NCBI RefSeq assembly: GCF_016919245.1
Contig: NZ_JAFEJA010000001.1
Coordinates: 4,330,001 to 4,394,000 of the forward strand
DNA length: 64,000 nucleotides
Source of the DNA: Streptomyces zhihengii
Lineage (GTDB): Bacteria > Actinomycetota > Actinomycetes > Streptomycetales > Streptomycetaceae
Direction of reading: 5' to 3'
The notes beneath the pieces are model-generated. The model ran no database searches. It was not told the origin of the DNA and worked only from the letters and a program-made list of their open reading frames with translations. Positions 1 through 8,016 of this stretch are shown here, one piece after another. Numbering within the stretch: the first letter of the stretch is position 1; each line of letters opens with the position of its first letter. A program made the position numbers and the translations under genes.

Positions 1-56
1 CCCGGCGCGGCGCCCCCCGGCGCCGCGTCGTCCCTGACTCCCCCGTCGGCCGTCAT
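1..56 (-). CDS. Start of an unidentified protein (cut by window edge)
   Basis: An ATG on the minus strand at 54-56 shares one base with the TGA stop of the preceding gene (the arrangement TGATG). That is the usual layout of translationally coupled genes. Nineteen codons are visible before the window ends, beginning MTADGGVRDD and rich in Gly, Ala and Pro. No family can be recognised from so little. The coupling suggests a further member of the operon that runs leftward from about 5426. Confidence rests only on the TGATG junction and continuity of the frame. Confidence 0.5.
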   Translation of the reverse strand, partial: MTADGGVRDDAAPGGAAP

Positions 57-1156
57 CAGTCCTCCTCCGCCCACGGCCATCCGTCGTCCTCGTTGCTGAG
101 ACGACGCCGACGCGGCGGTTCCGGTTCCGAACTCCCTTGATCCACAAGGGAGTTCGAGCCACGATCGGATGTTCGGGCCGCGCGCCGGTCGCCCCGCGAA
201 GGCGGTTCGTCCGCGACCCAGTCCGGGGTGAACGTCTCCGGCGCGTGCGGCCCGGGCCCGGCCGTGAGCTCCGGCGCGCGCCGCCGGGCGGGCGAGGGCC
301 CGATCGGGCCCCGGACCTGCTGGCGGCCCTGGTCGAGCAGCTCCAGCGCCTGCCGTTCCACGTCGCTGGACTGGATCTGGCCGCCGGCCACCAGGTCGAA
401 GAGGCGGTCGACCCGCTCCTTCTCGTCCTGGCGGCCCTCCTGGCGGATCTTCTCCAGGAACTCCTTGGCCTCCTCGGGCTCCTTGGCCAGCATGTAGCTG
501 AGCTGCTCCAGCCGGCCGCCCTGGAGCATCGCCCGGAACGCGGTCTGGTGGACCTGGGTCAGCGCGGCCGAGGCATGGGCGTCCCGGATGTCCTCGGAGT
601 GGCTGATCGTCCGGTCGTCCACCCGCAGCCGCACGTACAGGCGTACGCGCAGCCCGAGTTCGGCGCCCAGGTCGTCCCACCGGCCGCCCGCGCACTGGCC
701 GGTGATCGCCCGGTCGGCGCGTTCGGCGTCGGACACCCGGTACTGGGAGGAGACCTCGCGCAGCCGCTCCAGCACCGGCGCGGTGAGCCGCGCGGCGACG
801 TCCGTGACGACCTCGGTGGCGGCCAGGAACGGATTCTCCACCGACCAGTGGATGTCCACCTCCGCCTTGAAGAACGAGGTGCCGCCCGCGGCGGGCAGCT
901 CCATCTGGAGCTGCGACTGGAAGGTGCCGAGCGCGATCTCGCACACGGTGTGGGGCCGGGCGAGCGCCCGCCGGTTGTGGTGCTCGACACCGGAGACGGT
1001 GGCCACGCTGTGCCCGCCGTTCCGGTAGAACAGCACGGACGCCTTGCGGGCGCCCGAGTGCCGGAACGCGCCGGTCGGCGTGTACTCGCCGAGGAACGGG
1101 CCGGCCGGCTCGTCCGCCCGGCCCTCGTCCGCGGCCGCGTCGTGGCCTTCAGCCAT
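56..1156 (-). CDS. Conserved hypothetical protein, possible SPFH/Band-7-like domain
   Basis: This is a 366-residue protein with no signal peptide or membrane segment. Residues about 25-215 look folded. They contain a VDIHWSVENP strand followed by a long helix (ATEVVTDVAARLTAPVLERL) and an LGLRVRLYVRLRVDD strand. This order resembles the SPFH/prohibitin-homology domain, but no search was possible and this is inference. Residues about 230-290 form a charged helical segment (EEAKEFLEKIRQEGRQDEKE) that could be coiled coil. The last 80 residues are Pro/Arg-rich and disordered. The ATG follows a GAGGAGAG ribosome site and overlaps the upstream gene by 8 nt, so the two are probably co-translated. 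Streptomyces relatives are usually annotated only as hypothetical. Confidence 0.8.
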   Translation of the reverse strand: MAEGHDAAADEGRADEPAGPFLGEYTPTGAFRHSGARKASVLFYRNGGHSVATVSGVEHHNRRALARPHTVCEIALGTFQSQLQMELPAAGGTSFFKAEVDIHWSVENPFLAATEVVTDVAARLTAPVLERLREVSSQYRVSDAERADRAITGQCAGGRWDDLGAELGLRVRLYVRLRVDDRTISHSEDIRDAHASAALTQVHQTAFRAMLQGGRLEQLSYMLAKEPEEAKEFLEKIRQEGRQDEKERVDRLFDLVAGGQIQSSDVERQALELLDQGRQQVRGPIGPSPARRRAPELTAGPGPHAPETFTPDWVADEPPSRGDRRAARTSDRGSNSLVDQGSSEPEPPRRRRLSNEDDGWPWAEED

Positions 1157-3689
1157 CTCTCTCCTCCTCGCGCCTCCGGTCCCGCGGCGCGTCGGCGAGC
1201 CACCACAGGGCGCGCGCCTGCGCGTCGGGGAGCGGATCGTCCTGATCCCTCATCATTCGGCGCAGCAGCCAGTCGAGCTGCCGCAGGTCGGGCTCCTCGG
1301 CGAACATCGCGGGCAGCAGCGCCGCGAGCCCCGCCCGCGTCCACTCGGCGCCGTCGCGGCGGACCGCGGTGCGCAGCAGCGACTCCAGCGCGTCGAGCGC
1401 CACCTCCTTGGACCGCGCGGTGTTGAGCGCGGTCCACAGCAGGTCCGCCATCGGCCGGACGAGCTCGGGGCGGACGACGGCGAGCGCGAGCGGCAGCGGC
1501 CAGTCGCCCCGGTCCCCCAGCGGGGAACCGTCCTCGTCGTCGCGCACCTCGTCGACGCGGGTGACGGCGAGGCGGACGGTCGTGACCAGCCCGAGGTCCT
1601 GGTACTCCGCGCGCTTGTGGTGCGTCCACGCGTCCACCCGCCGCAGCACGGCCGGCCCGCCGGGACCCGCCAGCAGCCGCACCGCGTTGAACGAGGCGAC
1701 GGCGAGCTGCTCCCCGTCGTCCCTGGTCCCGATCCTGGCCAGGGCGTCCAGGGTGTCGTCGGCGGTCGCCGCCGCGTTCCCGTAGCCGAGGGCCATGGCC
1801 GCGGTCCAGCGCAGCGCCTTCGTGCCGTAGCGGCTCCAGTCGTCGACCACCCTGCGCACCGCCGTGCGGTGGGAGGCGTGCCCGGCCGCCTGGTCGAGGG
1901 TGGTGGCCGCGAAGATCCGGCGGCGCGGCGCGGACGCCTCGGCCAGCGGCCGGATCAGCTCCGCCCAGCCGTACTCGAAGTCGCGTACGCACAGTTCGCC
2001 GGCGGCCACCGCGGCCCGCATCCACACCTGGGGACGGGGGTCGTCGGCCAGCAGCCGCAGCCAGCGCACCACGGGCGCGCGGACCGGGAAGTGCCGGTCC
2101 CAGACCTCCGACAGCACCGCGGCGGGCAGCGCCGACCCCCGGTACCAGATCAGCCGGGCGTCCACCTCGGAGCCGGCCACCTCCACCCGTCCGGCCTTCG
2201 CCTCCGCCCGCGACAGCGCGAGGTCCGTCTCGGGGTCGTCGCAGAACAGCGGGCGCGCGGGGGTGGTCTCCGGGTCGCTCTGCACGGAGAGCTCCCAGGT
2301 CAGCAGATGCGCCGCGGAGGCCACGGCACTGTGCGACGCCCCGCCCAGCACGGCGAGCGCGATCCGGAAGGCGACCGGGTGGAAGAGGGCCGCGGCGCCG
2401 GGCCGCGGCGCCGCCCTGTCGCCGTGCGCCGCCGGGGGCCCGGCGAGGGCCCGGTCCACCCCGGCGAACCACTCCTGGGCCTGGGCCGCGGCGATGGTGC
2501 GGCAGCCCGTCAGCAGCTGCTCGTACGAGAGGTCGCCCAGCAGATGTCCGGCCAGCAGCGACGCCACCAGCCCGGCCTCGGCCGGCCGCAGGTCCTTCAG
2601 GCCGACGGCCTCCTTCACCTCCGCCCGGCCCGCCAGCTCCGACGCCCTGCCCAGCAGACCGTCATGGCCCCGGGGTGCGGCGTCCACGGTGCCGGCGGGG
2701 GCCCGGTCCGCCAGCAGCTCCTCCAGCCGGGCGGCGAGCAGCTCGTCCGTGGGCACGGGCGGACAGCGCATCCCGTAGCGCCCGGTCACCAGCGCGTCGG
2801 CCGCGGCCCCGAGGGGCACCACGATCACCGCGTACGCCCCGGCCCGGTCCAGCGCGTCGGCCAGCGCGTCCAGGTCCATCTCCTCGGGCGGCGACTCACC
2901 GGGCGCCGCGAGGGCGAGCTCCATCAGATGGCCGCCGGCCTCCCCCGCCGGGGCGGCGTCCGCCGCGGAGAGCTTCTCGGTGAGCCGCAGCACGTCCGGC
3001 TCGACGCGGCTGACCTGGCCGCGGGCCCCGTCGGCGACGGCGAGCTCGTCGAGCAGGGCCAGGGCGGTGCTGGTGCGTCCCGTCCCGGGGGCGGCGCCGA
3101 GCACCAGCAGCCGCCGGGCCCGGAGCGCCGTGCGCAGACCGGGGTAGCCCTCGGGCGCGACATAGGCCCGGCGCAGCCGGCGCAGTTCGTCCTCCGGCAC
3201 CGGGCCGCTGCGCACCGCGTGTCCCGGGCGAGGGGCGTCCACCCGCAGGTGGATGTCGCCGATGTGGGCGCTGCTGATGGAGGAGCGGTCGAAACTGATC
3301 CGGTCCCGGCCGGTGTCGAAGAGCGTCCTGCCGGAGCGGCGGGCGCGTGAGGCGGCGGCGAGGTCGGTGGGGCCGTCCTCGCCCTGCTCGTCCGCGAGCG
3401 GGTCGCGGGTGTGCTCGCGGAAGCGGCCCGCGGCGCGCTCCCGTTCCCGCTCGCGCTCGGCGGCCTCGTCGTCGGGCCCGGTGCCCTCGCCGCCGTCCCG
3501 GTCGCGTTCGCGGTCGCCGTCCCGGTCGCCGTCACGGCCCCGGTCGCGATCCCGGTCCTTCTCGCGGTTCTTGTCCCGGTCCCTGTCGCGGTCCCGGTCG
3601 CCGCCCTTGTCGCGGCCCGGGGACTTCGGGGGCGCGTCGTCCGCCCTCGGCCGCTCGCCCTCGGGCGCCGGCTGCTGGTCGTCCGCCAT
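1149..3689 (-). CDS. Large STAND-like P-loop protein with Arg/Asp repeat tail
   Basis: This 846-residue protein starts at an ATG preceded by AAGGGGTGAG. The frame stays open far upstream, but the codons before this ATG overlap the neighbouring gene and are a shadow. Residues 26-90 are a very charged Arg/Asp then Glu/Arg low-complexity tail. A short segment around residues 136-150 (SSISSAHIGDIHL) resembles the small beta motifs that link modules in actinobacterial STAND/NACHT-type proteins. A Walker-A-like loop, GAAPGTGRTS, lies at residues 198-207. The Lys expected before Ser/Thr is Arg, so NTP hydrolysis may be weak or lost. The remaining 600 residues are helical, with many Ala/Leu/Arg stretches suggesting alpha-solenoid repeats. 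It lies 5 nt from the cyclase-fold gene and overlaps the next gene, so it is part of one operon. The function is unknown; a scaffold or signal-transducing NTPase is inferred. Confidence 0.8.
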   Translation of the reverse strand: MADDQQPAPEGERPRADDAPPKSPGRDKGGDRDRDRDRDKNREKDRDRDRGRDGDRDGDRERDRDGGEGTGPDDEAAERERERERAAGRFREHTRDPLADEQGEDGPTDLAAASRARRSGRTLFDTGRDRISFDRSSISSAHIGDIHLRVDAPRPGHAVRSGPVPEDELRRLRRAYVAPEGYPGLRTALRARRLLVLGAAPGTGRTSTALALLDELAVADGARGQVSRVEPDVLRLTEKLSAADAAPAGEAGGHLMELALAAPGESPPEEMDLDALADALDRAGAYAVIVVPLGAAADALVTGRYGMRCPPVPTDELLAARLEELLADRAPAGTVDAAPRGHDGLLGRASELAGRAEVKEAVGLKDLRPAEAGLVASLLAGHLLGDLSYEQLLTGCRTIAAAQAQEWFAGVDRALAGPPAAHGDRAAPRPGAAALFHPVAFRIALAVLGGASHSAVASAAHLLTWELSVQSDPETTPARPLFCDDPETDLALSRAEAKAGRVEVAGSEVDARLIWYRGSALPAAVLSEVWDRHFPVRAPVVRWLRLLADDPRPQVWMRAAVAAGELCVRDFEYGWAELIRPLAEASAPRRRIFAATTLDQAAGHASHRTAVRRVVDDWSRYGTKALRWTAAMALGYGNAAATADDTLDALARIGTRDDGEQLAVASFNAVRLLAGPGGPAVLRRVDAWTHHKRAEYQDLGLVTTVRLAVTRVDEVRDDEDGSPLGDRGDWPLPLALAVVRPELVRPMADLLWTALNTARSKEVALDALESLLRTAVRRDGAEWTRAGLAALLPAMFAEEPDLRQLDWLLRRMMRDQDDPLPDAQARALWWLADAPRDRRREEERDG

Positions 3690-3694
3690 CCGGC

Positions 3695-4597
3695 TCACCC
3701 CTTCCGGCGGTCGGCGTCGCCGGTGACCCGCCCGATGTGGACGGGGGCCCGGTAGACGTTGCCGCTGTGGTGGGACATGTCGCCGTGGACGGTGTAGCGG
3801 GCGTCCGCCCCCGGGACACCGTCGCCGTCCTCGTCGTGGTCCTCCCGGGCGTCGTCGGGGGAGCCGTCCCGGGCGCCGAGGTCTTCCGCGTCGTCGGGGG
3901 CACCGCCCGGGTGCCCGCCGTCCCCTGCCCCGCCCGGGGCGCCGCCCGGCGCGGTCGCGCCGCCGTCCCCGGCGGGGTCCGCTCCGCCGCCCGGCCCCGG
4001 TATCGCGGGGGCGGGCCGCCCCGGCAGGTGGAACCAGGCCCGCACCTCGCCCTCCTTGAGGGCCAGCGCGGCGGGGGACCAGCGGTCGGGCTCGATGAAC
4101 TTGCCGCCCGGGACGACCACGTCCGCGTGCAGCGAGTCGGAGACCACCAGCACCAGATCGGCCCGCTCCGTGTCCAGCAGGCCGCGCGCCACGGGCGAGT
4201 CGGCGAGCCGGCAGGCCAGGTCGACGGCGCGTCCGCTGATGCCCCGGTCGTCGTGGCGGACCGGCCCGACGTGCATGGCCACCCGCAGCCCGAGCGGCAC
4301 CCGCAGCGAGCGGTTCTCGTCGCGCAGGGCCTCGTGGACCTCGACCGTCCACAGCCCGAGCAGCCGGGTCACGGGCACCCGCCCGGTCACCGCCACCAGC
4401 ACGCCGTCACCGCGGTCCTCCATGTGGAGGGCGTCGCGTGCCACCCGGGCATGCGCGAACGCCCCCTCCAGGACGCGGTAGACGCGGGCCCGCATCCGGG
4501 GCTTGTCGACGTCGTCGTAGCCGCCGGAACGCCGGGCGTCGACGCTGATGACCAACTCGTAGTGCGCTTCGGCGACTTCCCTCGACCCGTCGTCCAC
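3695..4597 (-). CDS. Class III nucleotide-cyclase-fold protein
   Basis: This 300-residue protein uses a GTG preceded by GGGGGAG at a good distance. An ATG 26 codons upstream lacks a ribosome site. Residues about 13-190 follow the class III cyclase pattern. A first strand has ISVDARRSG, with Asp20 in the first metal position. A second motif, DRGDGVLVAV, has Asp64 in the second metal position. A later segment, LRVAMHVGPV...GRAVDLACRLADS, matches the region that carries the Asn/Arg transition-state residues; here Asn is replaced by Asp while Arg is kept. The usual substrate-choosing Lys before GDG is not seen. Cyclase activity is therefore possible but unproven. Residues 205-265 are a Gly/Ala/Asp-rich linker. 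The end carries a small beta motif (HSGNVYRAPVHIG) like that of conflict-related actinobacterial proteins. It sits just downstream of a Crp-like gene. Confidence 0.8.
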   Translation of the reverse strand: MDDGSREVAEAHYELVISVDARRSGGYDDVDKPRMRARVYRVLEGAFAHARVARDALHMEDRGDGVLVAVTGRVPVTRLLGLWTVEVHEALRDENRSLRVPLGLRVAMHVGPVRHDDRGISGRAVDLACRLADSPVARGLLDTERADLVLVVSDSLHADVVVPGGKFIEPDRWSPAALALKEGEVRAWFHLPGRPAPAIPGPGGGADPAGDGGATAPGGAPGGAGDGGHPGGAPDDAEDLGARDGSPDDAREDHDEDGDGVPGADARYTVHGDMSHHSGNVYRAPVHIGRVTGDADRRKG

Positions 4598-4688
4598 GCT
4601 GCTCCCCCAGTCGTTCCTCTCGCGTCCCTCCAGCTTCCGGCCCGGGACCGGGGCCGTCTGTAGCCGTTTACACACGGCGGCGGGCGTT

Positions 4689-5426
4689 CTACTCGCGTTG
4701 CCCGCCCGGGTGTTCGGCCTCCTCGTGGCCGTGCGCGAGCAGGGCGAGCAGGGCGGGGTCGAGGATCTCCACCAGCCGGTTGCCGGTGCGCACGACGCGC
4801 TGGCTGCGCAGCAGCCGCAGGGCCTTGGCGACGGCCTCGCGGGTGGCGCCGACCGTCGCGGCGAGCTCGTCCTGCGCGAGGTGGACCACGGCGCCCGAGC
4901 GGGGCGCGCCGGGTGCGGCCGGGCCGTAGGGGCCCGACGGCTCGGCCCGGGAGAGCTCGTCGAGCCGGCTGGCCAGGCGCTGGAGGACGGTCAGCGAGGC
5001 GAGCGCGGACCGCTCCTGGTCGGCGCTGCGGAGCCGGAAGGTGAGCTGGCGCATCACCAGGGAGCCGACCCGCGGGTGCATGGCGAGAAAGCGGCGGAAC
5101 GCGTCTCCGCCGATGACCTGGGCCTCGATGGGTCCCAGGGCCCTGACCGTGGCGCTGCGGGGGTGGCTGTCCAGGGCGGCCATCTCGCCCAGCAGTTCAC
5201 CGGGGCCCCGCAGCCCGAGTATCAGGCGGGTGTTCCCGCGGTCCGTCGACACCGAAACGGTCACCCACCCCCGAAGAATGATCACGACATGGCGGGAGCG
5301 GTCCCCCTCGGTCAGGAGGTGGTCGTCGGCCGCGTACCGCCTCCGGCTGCCGAGGGCCATGACGCTCTCGTTCTCCTGGGCCGTGAGTGCGCGCGCGAAC
5401 GCCACCTCATCGCCGAGCAGCCCCAT
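4689..5426 (-). CDS. Crp/Fnr-family transcription regulator with cyclic-nucleotide domain
   Basis: This is a 245-residue regulator. The ATG at 5424-5426 is chosen because it follows GGGGGAG; the open frame continues upstream without a ribosome site. Residues about 10-125 form the cNMP-binding beta-roll. The phosphate-binding cassette GELLGEMAALDSHPRSA keeps the Glu (81) and Arg (90) that contact the cyclic phosphate and ribose in cAMP-binding family members. Residues 175-225 form the winged helix (HLAQDELAATVGATREAVAKAL). It is not the usual Streptomyces Crp sequence as I know it, so it is a second family member. The next gene downstream, 91 nt away on the same strand, has a nucleotide-cyclase fold. 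A Crp-type dyad lies about 72 nt upstream of the start, suggesting autoregulation. Confidence 0.9.
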   Translation of the reverse strand: MGLLGDEVAFARALTAQENESVMALGSRRRYAADDHLLTEGDRSRHVVIILRGWVTVSVSTDRGNTRLILGLRGPGELLGEMAALDSHPRSATVRALGPIEAQVIGGDAFRRFLAMHPRVGSLVMRQLTFRLRSADQERSALASLTVLQRLASRLDELSRAEPSGPYGPAAPGAPRSGAVVHLAQDELAATVGATREAVAKALRLLRSQRVVRTGNRLVEILDPALLALLAHGHEEAEHPGGQRE

Positions 5427-5871
5427 GGCCACTCCCCCCACGGCTGTCCGGAAGGCTGGTTTCGATTGGCCATGATGGTTGCAGGGTGATCCATTGGTGT
5501 GGTTCAGATCACGCCAGGTTGCCTCTACCTCCGAGTAGCGGACGTCCTTCCAGGTAAGCGGACCGTGCCTCCGGAAGGGCCGTCGCATACTCCCCACCCG
5601 TACCAGGGCCGGCCGTCGGCCCGGCACCCCCCGAGGTCGCGCTCCGCCGTGCCGCCCACCAGGTCAGGGCACACGCGAGCGCTCCGCGCCGGCCGCAGGG
5701 TGCCGGATTCGTCCGGTGTCCGGAGTTGGCGAGAACTCGGGTTTCCCGGGGCGTAACTCCGCAAAGCCCTTGCGGCGGCGCCCGCGTCTTTGCCCGCCGG
5801 GCCGGTCCCGAAGGAGTGATCACCGGTGTGGCTGCGTGATCGGGCGCCCGAAGATCACCAAGGTGGCGCGC
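5427..5871. other. Divergent intergenic region between crp-like gene and secreted protein gene
   Basis: This is 445 bases without a convincing gene. It carries a Crp-type dyad at 5498-5513 near the regulator end. The rest shows no clear long hairpin. Reading frames that cross it have poor third-position GC bias and no ribosome sites. It should hold the promoters of both flanking genes. Confidence 0.6.
5498..5513. promoter_or_regulatory. Candidate Crp-type operator
   Basis: The sequence TGTGG-TTCAGA-TCACG keeps the TGTGA-N6-TCACA architecture of Crp sites with one mismatch in each half. It lies 72-87 nt upstream of the start codon of the Crp-like gene, so autoregulation is likely. Binding is inferred from sequence only. 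Confidence 0.5.
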
Positions 5872-6435
5872 ATGCGCCTTCCTTCCTCCCTGCCGCGCCG
5901 TGTCCTCCTCCCGGTCGCGGCCGCCGCCGCCCTGCTGGGCACGGCCGCCACCGCCTCCGCCGACGCGGCCGAGGCGTGCGGTTCGGTGATCACCGCCCCC
6001 CTCGCGCCGACCGCCTCCGCCGACGAGCCCTGCCCCAGCGCCGACCCGGTCGTCTGCCGCATCCGGGTGCTGCCGATGGACGAGAAGGTCGAGGCCCAGC
6101 GGACCCGGATGCGCTACCACGCGCTCCTGGAGGAGATGCACCGCACGGAGGCCGACATGCGCGACGCCGGCGCCACCGACGAGGAGATCGCCCGCGAACT
6201 GGTCGACATGCGCAACCAGGCCAAGGAGATCACCCGCGCGGGCATGACCCCCGAGGAGGTGCGCGTCCTGGAGGAGCGCAACATCGCCAAGTACGGCAAC
6301 CCCCTCGGCCCCACCGCGGACCAGCTCTTCGCCAAGTACGGCTCCTGGCAGCAGGTCACCGACGCCTCGATGCGCACCAGCTACGCCGTGGACCGGGAAC
6401 TCTCCCTCGCCTACCGCCCCTGCCCCGTCCGCTGA
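5872..6435 (+). CDS. Secreted hypothetical protein
   Basis: This 187-residue protein starts at an ATG that follows AAGGTGG. A longer open frame upstream lacks support. Residues 1-31 are a Sec signal peptide: basic LPRRV, a hydrophobic run, then an Ala-X-Ala type site at TASADAAEA. The mature part has four early Cys residues. It then has a charged helical stretch (residues 65-130) with repeated Glu/Arg pairs, including EEIARELVDMRNQAKEI and TPEEVRVLEERN, that may form a helical hairpin. No family is recognised. It is alone in its orientation and is followed by a hairpin at 6505-6538. Confidence 0.8.
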   Translation: MRLPSSLPRRVLLPVAAAAALLGTAATASADAAEACGSVITAPLAPTASADEPCPSADPVVCRIRVLPMDEKVEAQRTRMRYHALLEEMHRTEADMRDAGATDEEIARELVDMRNQAKEITRAGMTPEEVRVLEERNIAKYGNPLGPTADQLFAKYGSWQQVTDASMRTSYAVDRELSLAYRPCPVR

Positions 6436-6504
6436 CCAGGGCGCGACGCGCCCGACGAAGCGTCAGGTCGCGTGACAGGCAGTCCTGGTGAGGCACCGCG
6501 AGGC

Positions 6505-6538
6505 ACCCACTCGTCGTACAACCATTCGACGGGTGGGT
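6505..6538. terminator. Hairpin terminator after the 5872 gene
   Basis: A 12-bp stem (ACCCACTCGTCG with CGACGGGTGGGT, one G-T pair) with a 10-base loop lies between two plus-strand genes. It ends 14 nt before the next start codon, so it could also act in that gene's leader. Confidence 0.5.
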
Positions 6539-6552
6539 GAGTCAGCCTGGGC

Positions 6553-7953
6553 ATGACACGTCTCCACACCTCGCGCCGCGCCCGCCGGGCGCTGGTCCCC
6601 GTGCTCGCCGCCTCGGCCCTGCTGACGCTGGGGGCCGCCGCCCCCGCGTCCGCCGAGAGCGACCAGCTCTGGGTCTACTCCGACCCGTACGAGCTGGTCC
6701 TGCCCGGCGCCTACGAGGACGGGACCGCTCCCGAGCGGACCGTCGCCCTCAAGGTCTCGCACGACAACATCGGCAACCCGGTCGGTGCGGGGCGGATCAG
6801 CGTGGACGCCGCCGAGCTGGCCGCGTTCGCCACGGTCCGGTGGCCCGCCGACTGCGACGTCCAGGACGCCGCCACGGCCGTCTGCGACGTCCCCCCGCTC
6901 ACCGGCACCGACGTCGTCACCGCCGCCGAGCTCACGCTCTCCGCCCTGCCCGGCGCCCCGGCGGACGCGGCCGGCGCCCTGCGCTACACCGCCGTCCACG
7001 GGGACATGACGTCCCACCCGGGGGAGACCCGGGTGACCGTGGGGAACGGCCCCGACCTGGCCCTCACCCAGTCCCCCCGGCAGGACGGCGTCGTTCCCGG
7101 CAGCAGGATCACCGTCCCCGCCACCCTCACCAACAACGGCAACCGCACGGCGGACGGCGTCCTGCTGAAGCTGTTCGCCTCCCGGGGCCTCGCCTTCACC
7201 CAGCGGCCCGCGAACTGCGAGTACCTCGACACGGAGGTCGGCACCGAGGCGCTGTGCGTCCTCGACCGGGCGGTGGCGCCCGGAGACGCGTACGCCCTGG
7301 TGAACCCGGTGAAGGCCGGCCGGAACGCCCTCTTCGACCGCTACGACTACTCGGTCGAGCCCTGGTCCGCCGAAGCCCTCGACGCCGCCCGGGCCGGCCG
7401 CACCTGGACCCCGGGCACCGGGGCCGAGCTGGTCCTGCGGCCCGCGGCGGCCGCCCGCACGGCCCTCGTCCCCGACCTCGACCCGCAGGACAACCACCGC
7501 TCGGTGATCATCCACGCCGCCAACACCGCCGACCTCCGGCTGACCGGCGCCCGCGTCACGGGCACCGTCGGCGACACCGTCCAGGCGGGCGTCACGGTCA
7601 GGAACCGCGGACCGGCCTGGATCGCCTCGCTCGGCGCGGGCGAGCCCGCCGCCACCGTCGACGTCCGCATCCCCGCGAACGCGTCCGTCACCGGCCGGCC
7701 CGACGAGTGCTACGCCCTCACCGCCGACGGCGAATGGCGCGAGGAGCAGCTCGGCGCGCCCCGCTACCGCTGCACCACCCCGGTGTTCCTGAACGAGCGC
7801 GCGGCCCACGCATTCACCTTCGGCCTGCGGATCGACGCCCCGGGCACCGCCCGGGCCGTGAGCGGCATCGACAACGACCAGTTCGAGCCGCCCGTCCGCT
7901 CCTTCGACCCCGACCTGACCAACAACACGGCGGCCCTGGTCGTCACGGGCTGA
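6553..7953 (+). CDS. Secreted protein with CARDB/DUF11-like beta domains
   Basis: This is a 466-residue protein. Residues 1-34 form a signal peptide with a twin-Arg-rich start (SRRARRA), a hydrophobic core and an ASAES cleavage region. The mature protein is beta-rich. Two segments look like DUF11/CARDB domains. One is around residues 160-235 (PDLALTQSP, VPATLTNNGNRTADGVLL). The other is around 325-450 (ADLRLTGARVTGTVGDTVQAGVTVRNRG and DLTNNTAALVV). Such domains are Ig-like and usually occur on exported adhesin or surface proteins; no anchor or LPXTG motif is seen at the C-terminus. No recognisable ribosome site precedes the ATG. It converges on the large FG-GAP gene across a strong shared terminator. 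Confidence 0.85.
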   Translation: MTRLHTSRRARRALVPVLAASALLTLGAAAPASAESDQLWVYSDPYELVLPGAYEDGTAPERTVALKVSHDNIGNPVGAGRISVDAAELAAFATVRWPADCDVQDAATAVCDVPPLTGTDVVTAAELTLSALPGAPADAAGALRYTAVHGDMTSHPGETRVTVGNGPDLALTQSPRQDGVVPGSRITVPATLTNNGNRTADGVLLKLFASRGLAFTQRPANCEYLDTEVGTEALCVLDRAVAPGDAYALVNPVKAGRNALFDRYDYSVEPWSAEALDAARAGRTWTPGTGAELVLRPAAAARTALVPDLDPQDNHRSVIIHAANTADLRLTGARVTGTVGDTVQAGVTVRNRGPAWIASLGAGEPAATVDVRIPANASVTGRPDECYALTADGEWREEQLGAPRYRCTTPVFLNERAAHAFTFGLRIDAPGTARAVSGIDNDQFEPPVRSFDPDLTNNTAALVVTG

Positions 7954-7966
7954 CCCCGCACACGCC

Positions 7967-7999
7967 ACGGGCCCCGGCCGCACCGCGGCCGGGGCCCGT
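7967..7999. terminator. Bidirectional intrinsic terminator
   Basis: A perfect 14-bp stem (ACGGGCCCCGGCCG and its complement) with a 5-base loop sits in the 63-base gap between convergent genes. It has no T tract, as is common in Streptomyces. Confidence 0.8.
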
Positions 8000-8016
8000 C
8001 CGTGCTCCCGAGGCCG

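Noticed and set aside
1044..3350. Very long plus-strand open frame opposite the P-loop gene
   Set aside because: It is the antisense shadow of a high-GC gene. It has no ribosome site and its product is an Arg/Gly/Pro-rich jumble. The same applies to long antisense frames opposite dnaX, purL, hrpA, the FG-GAP genes and the DEAD-box gene.
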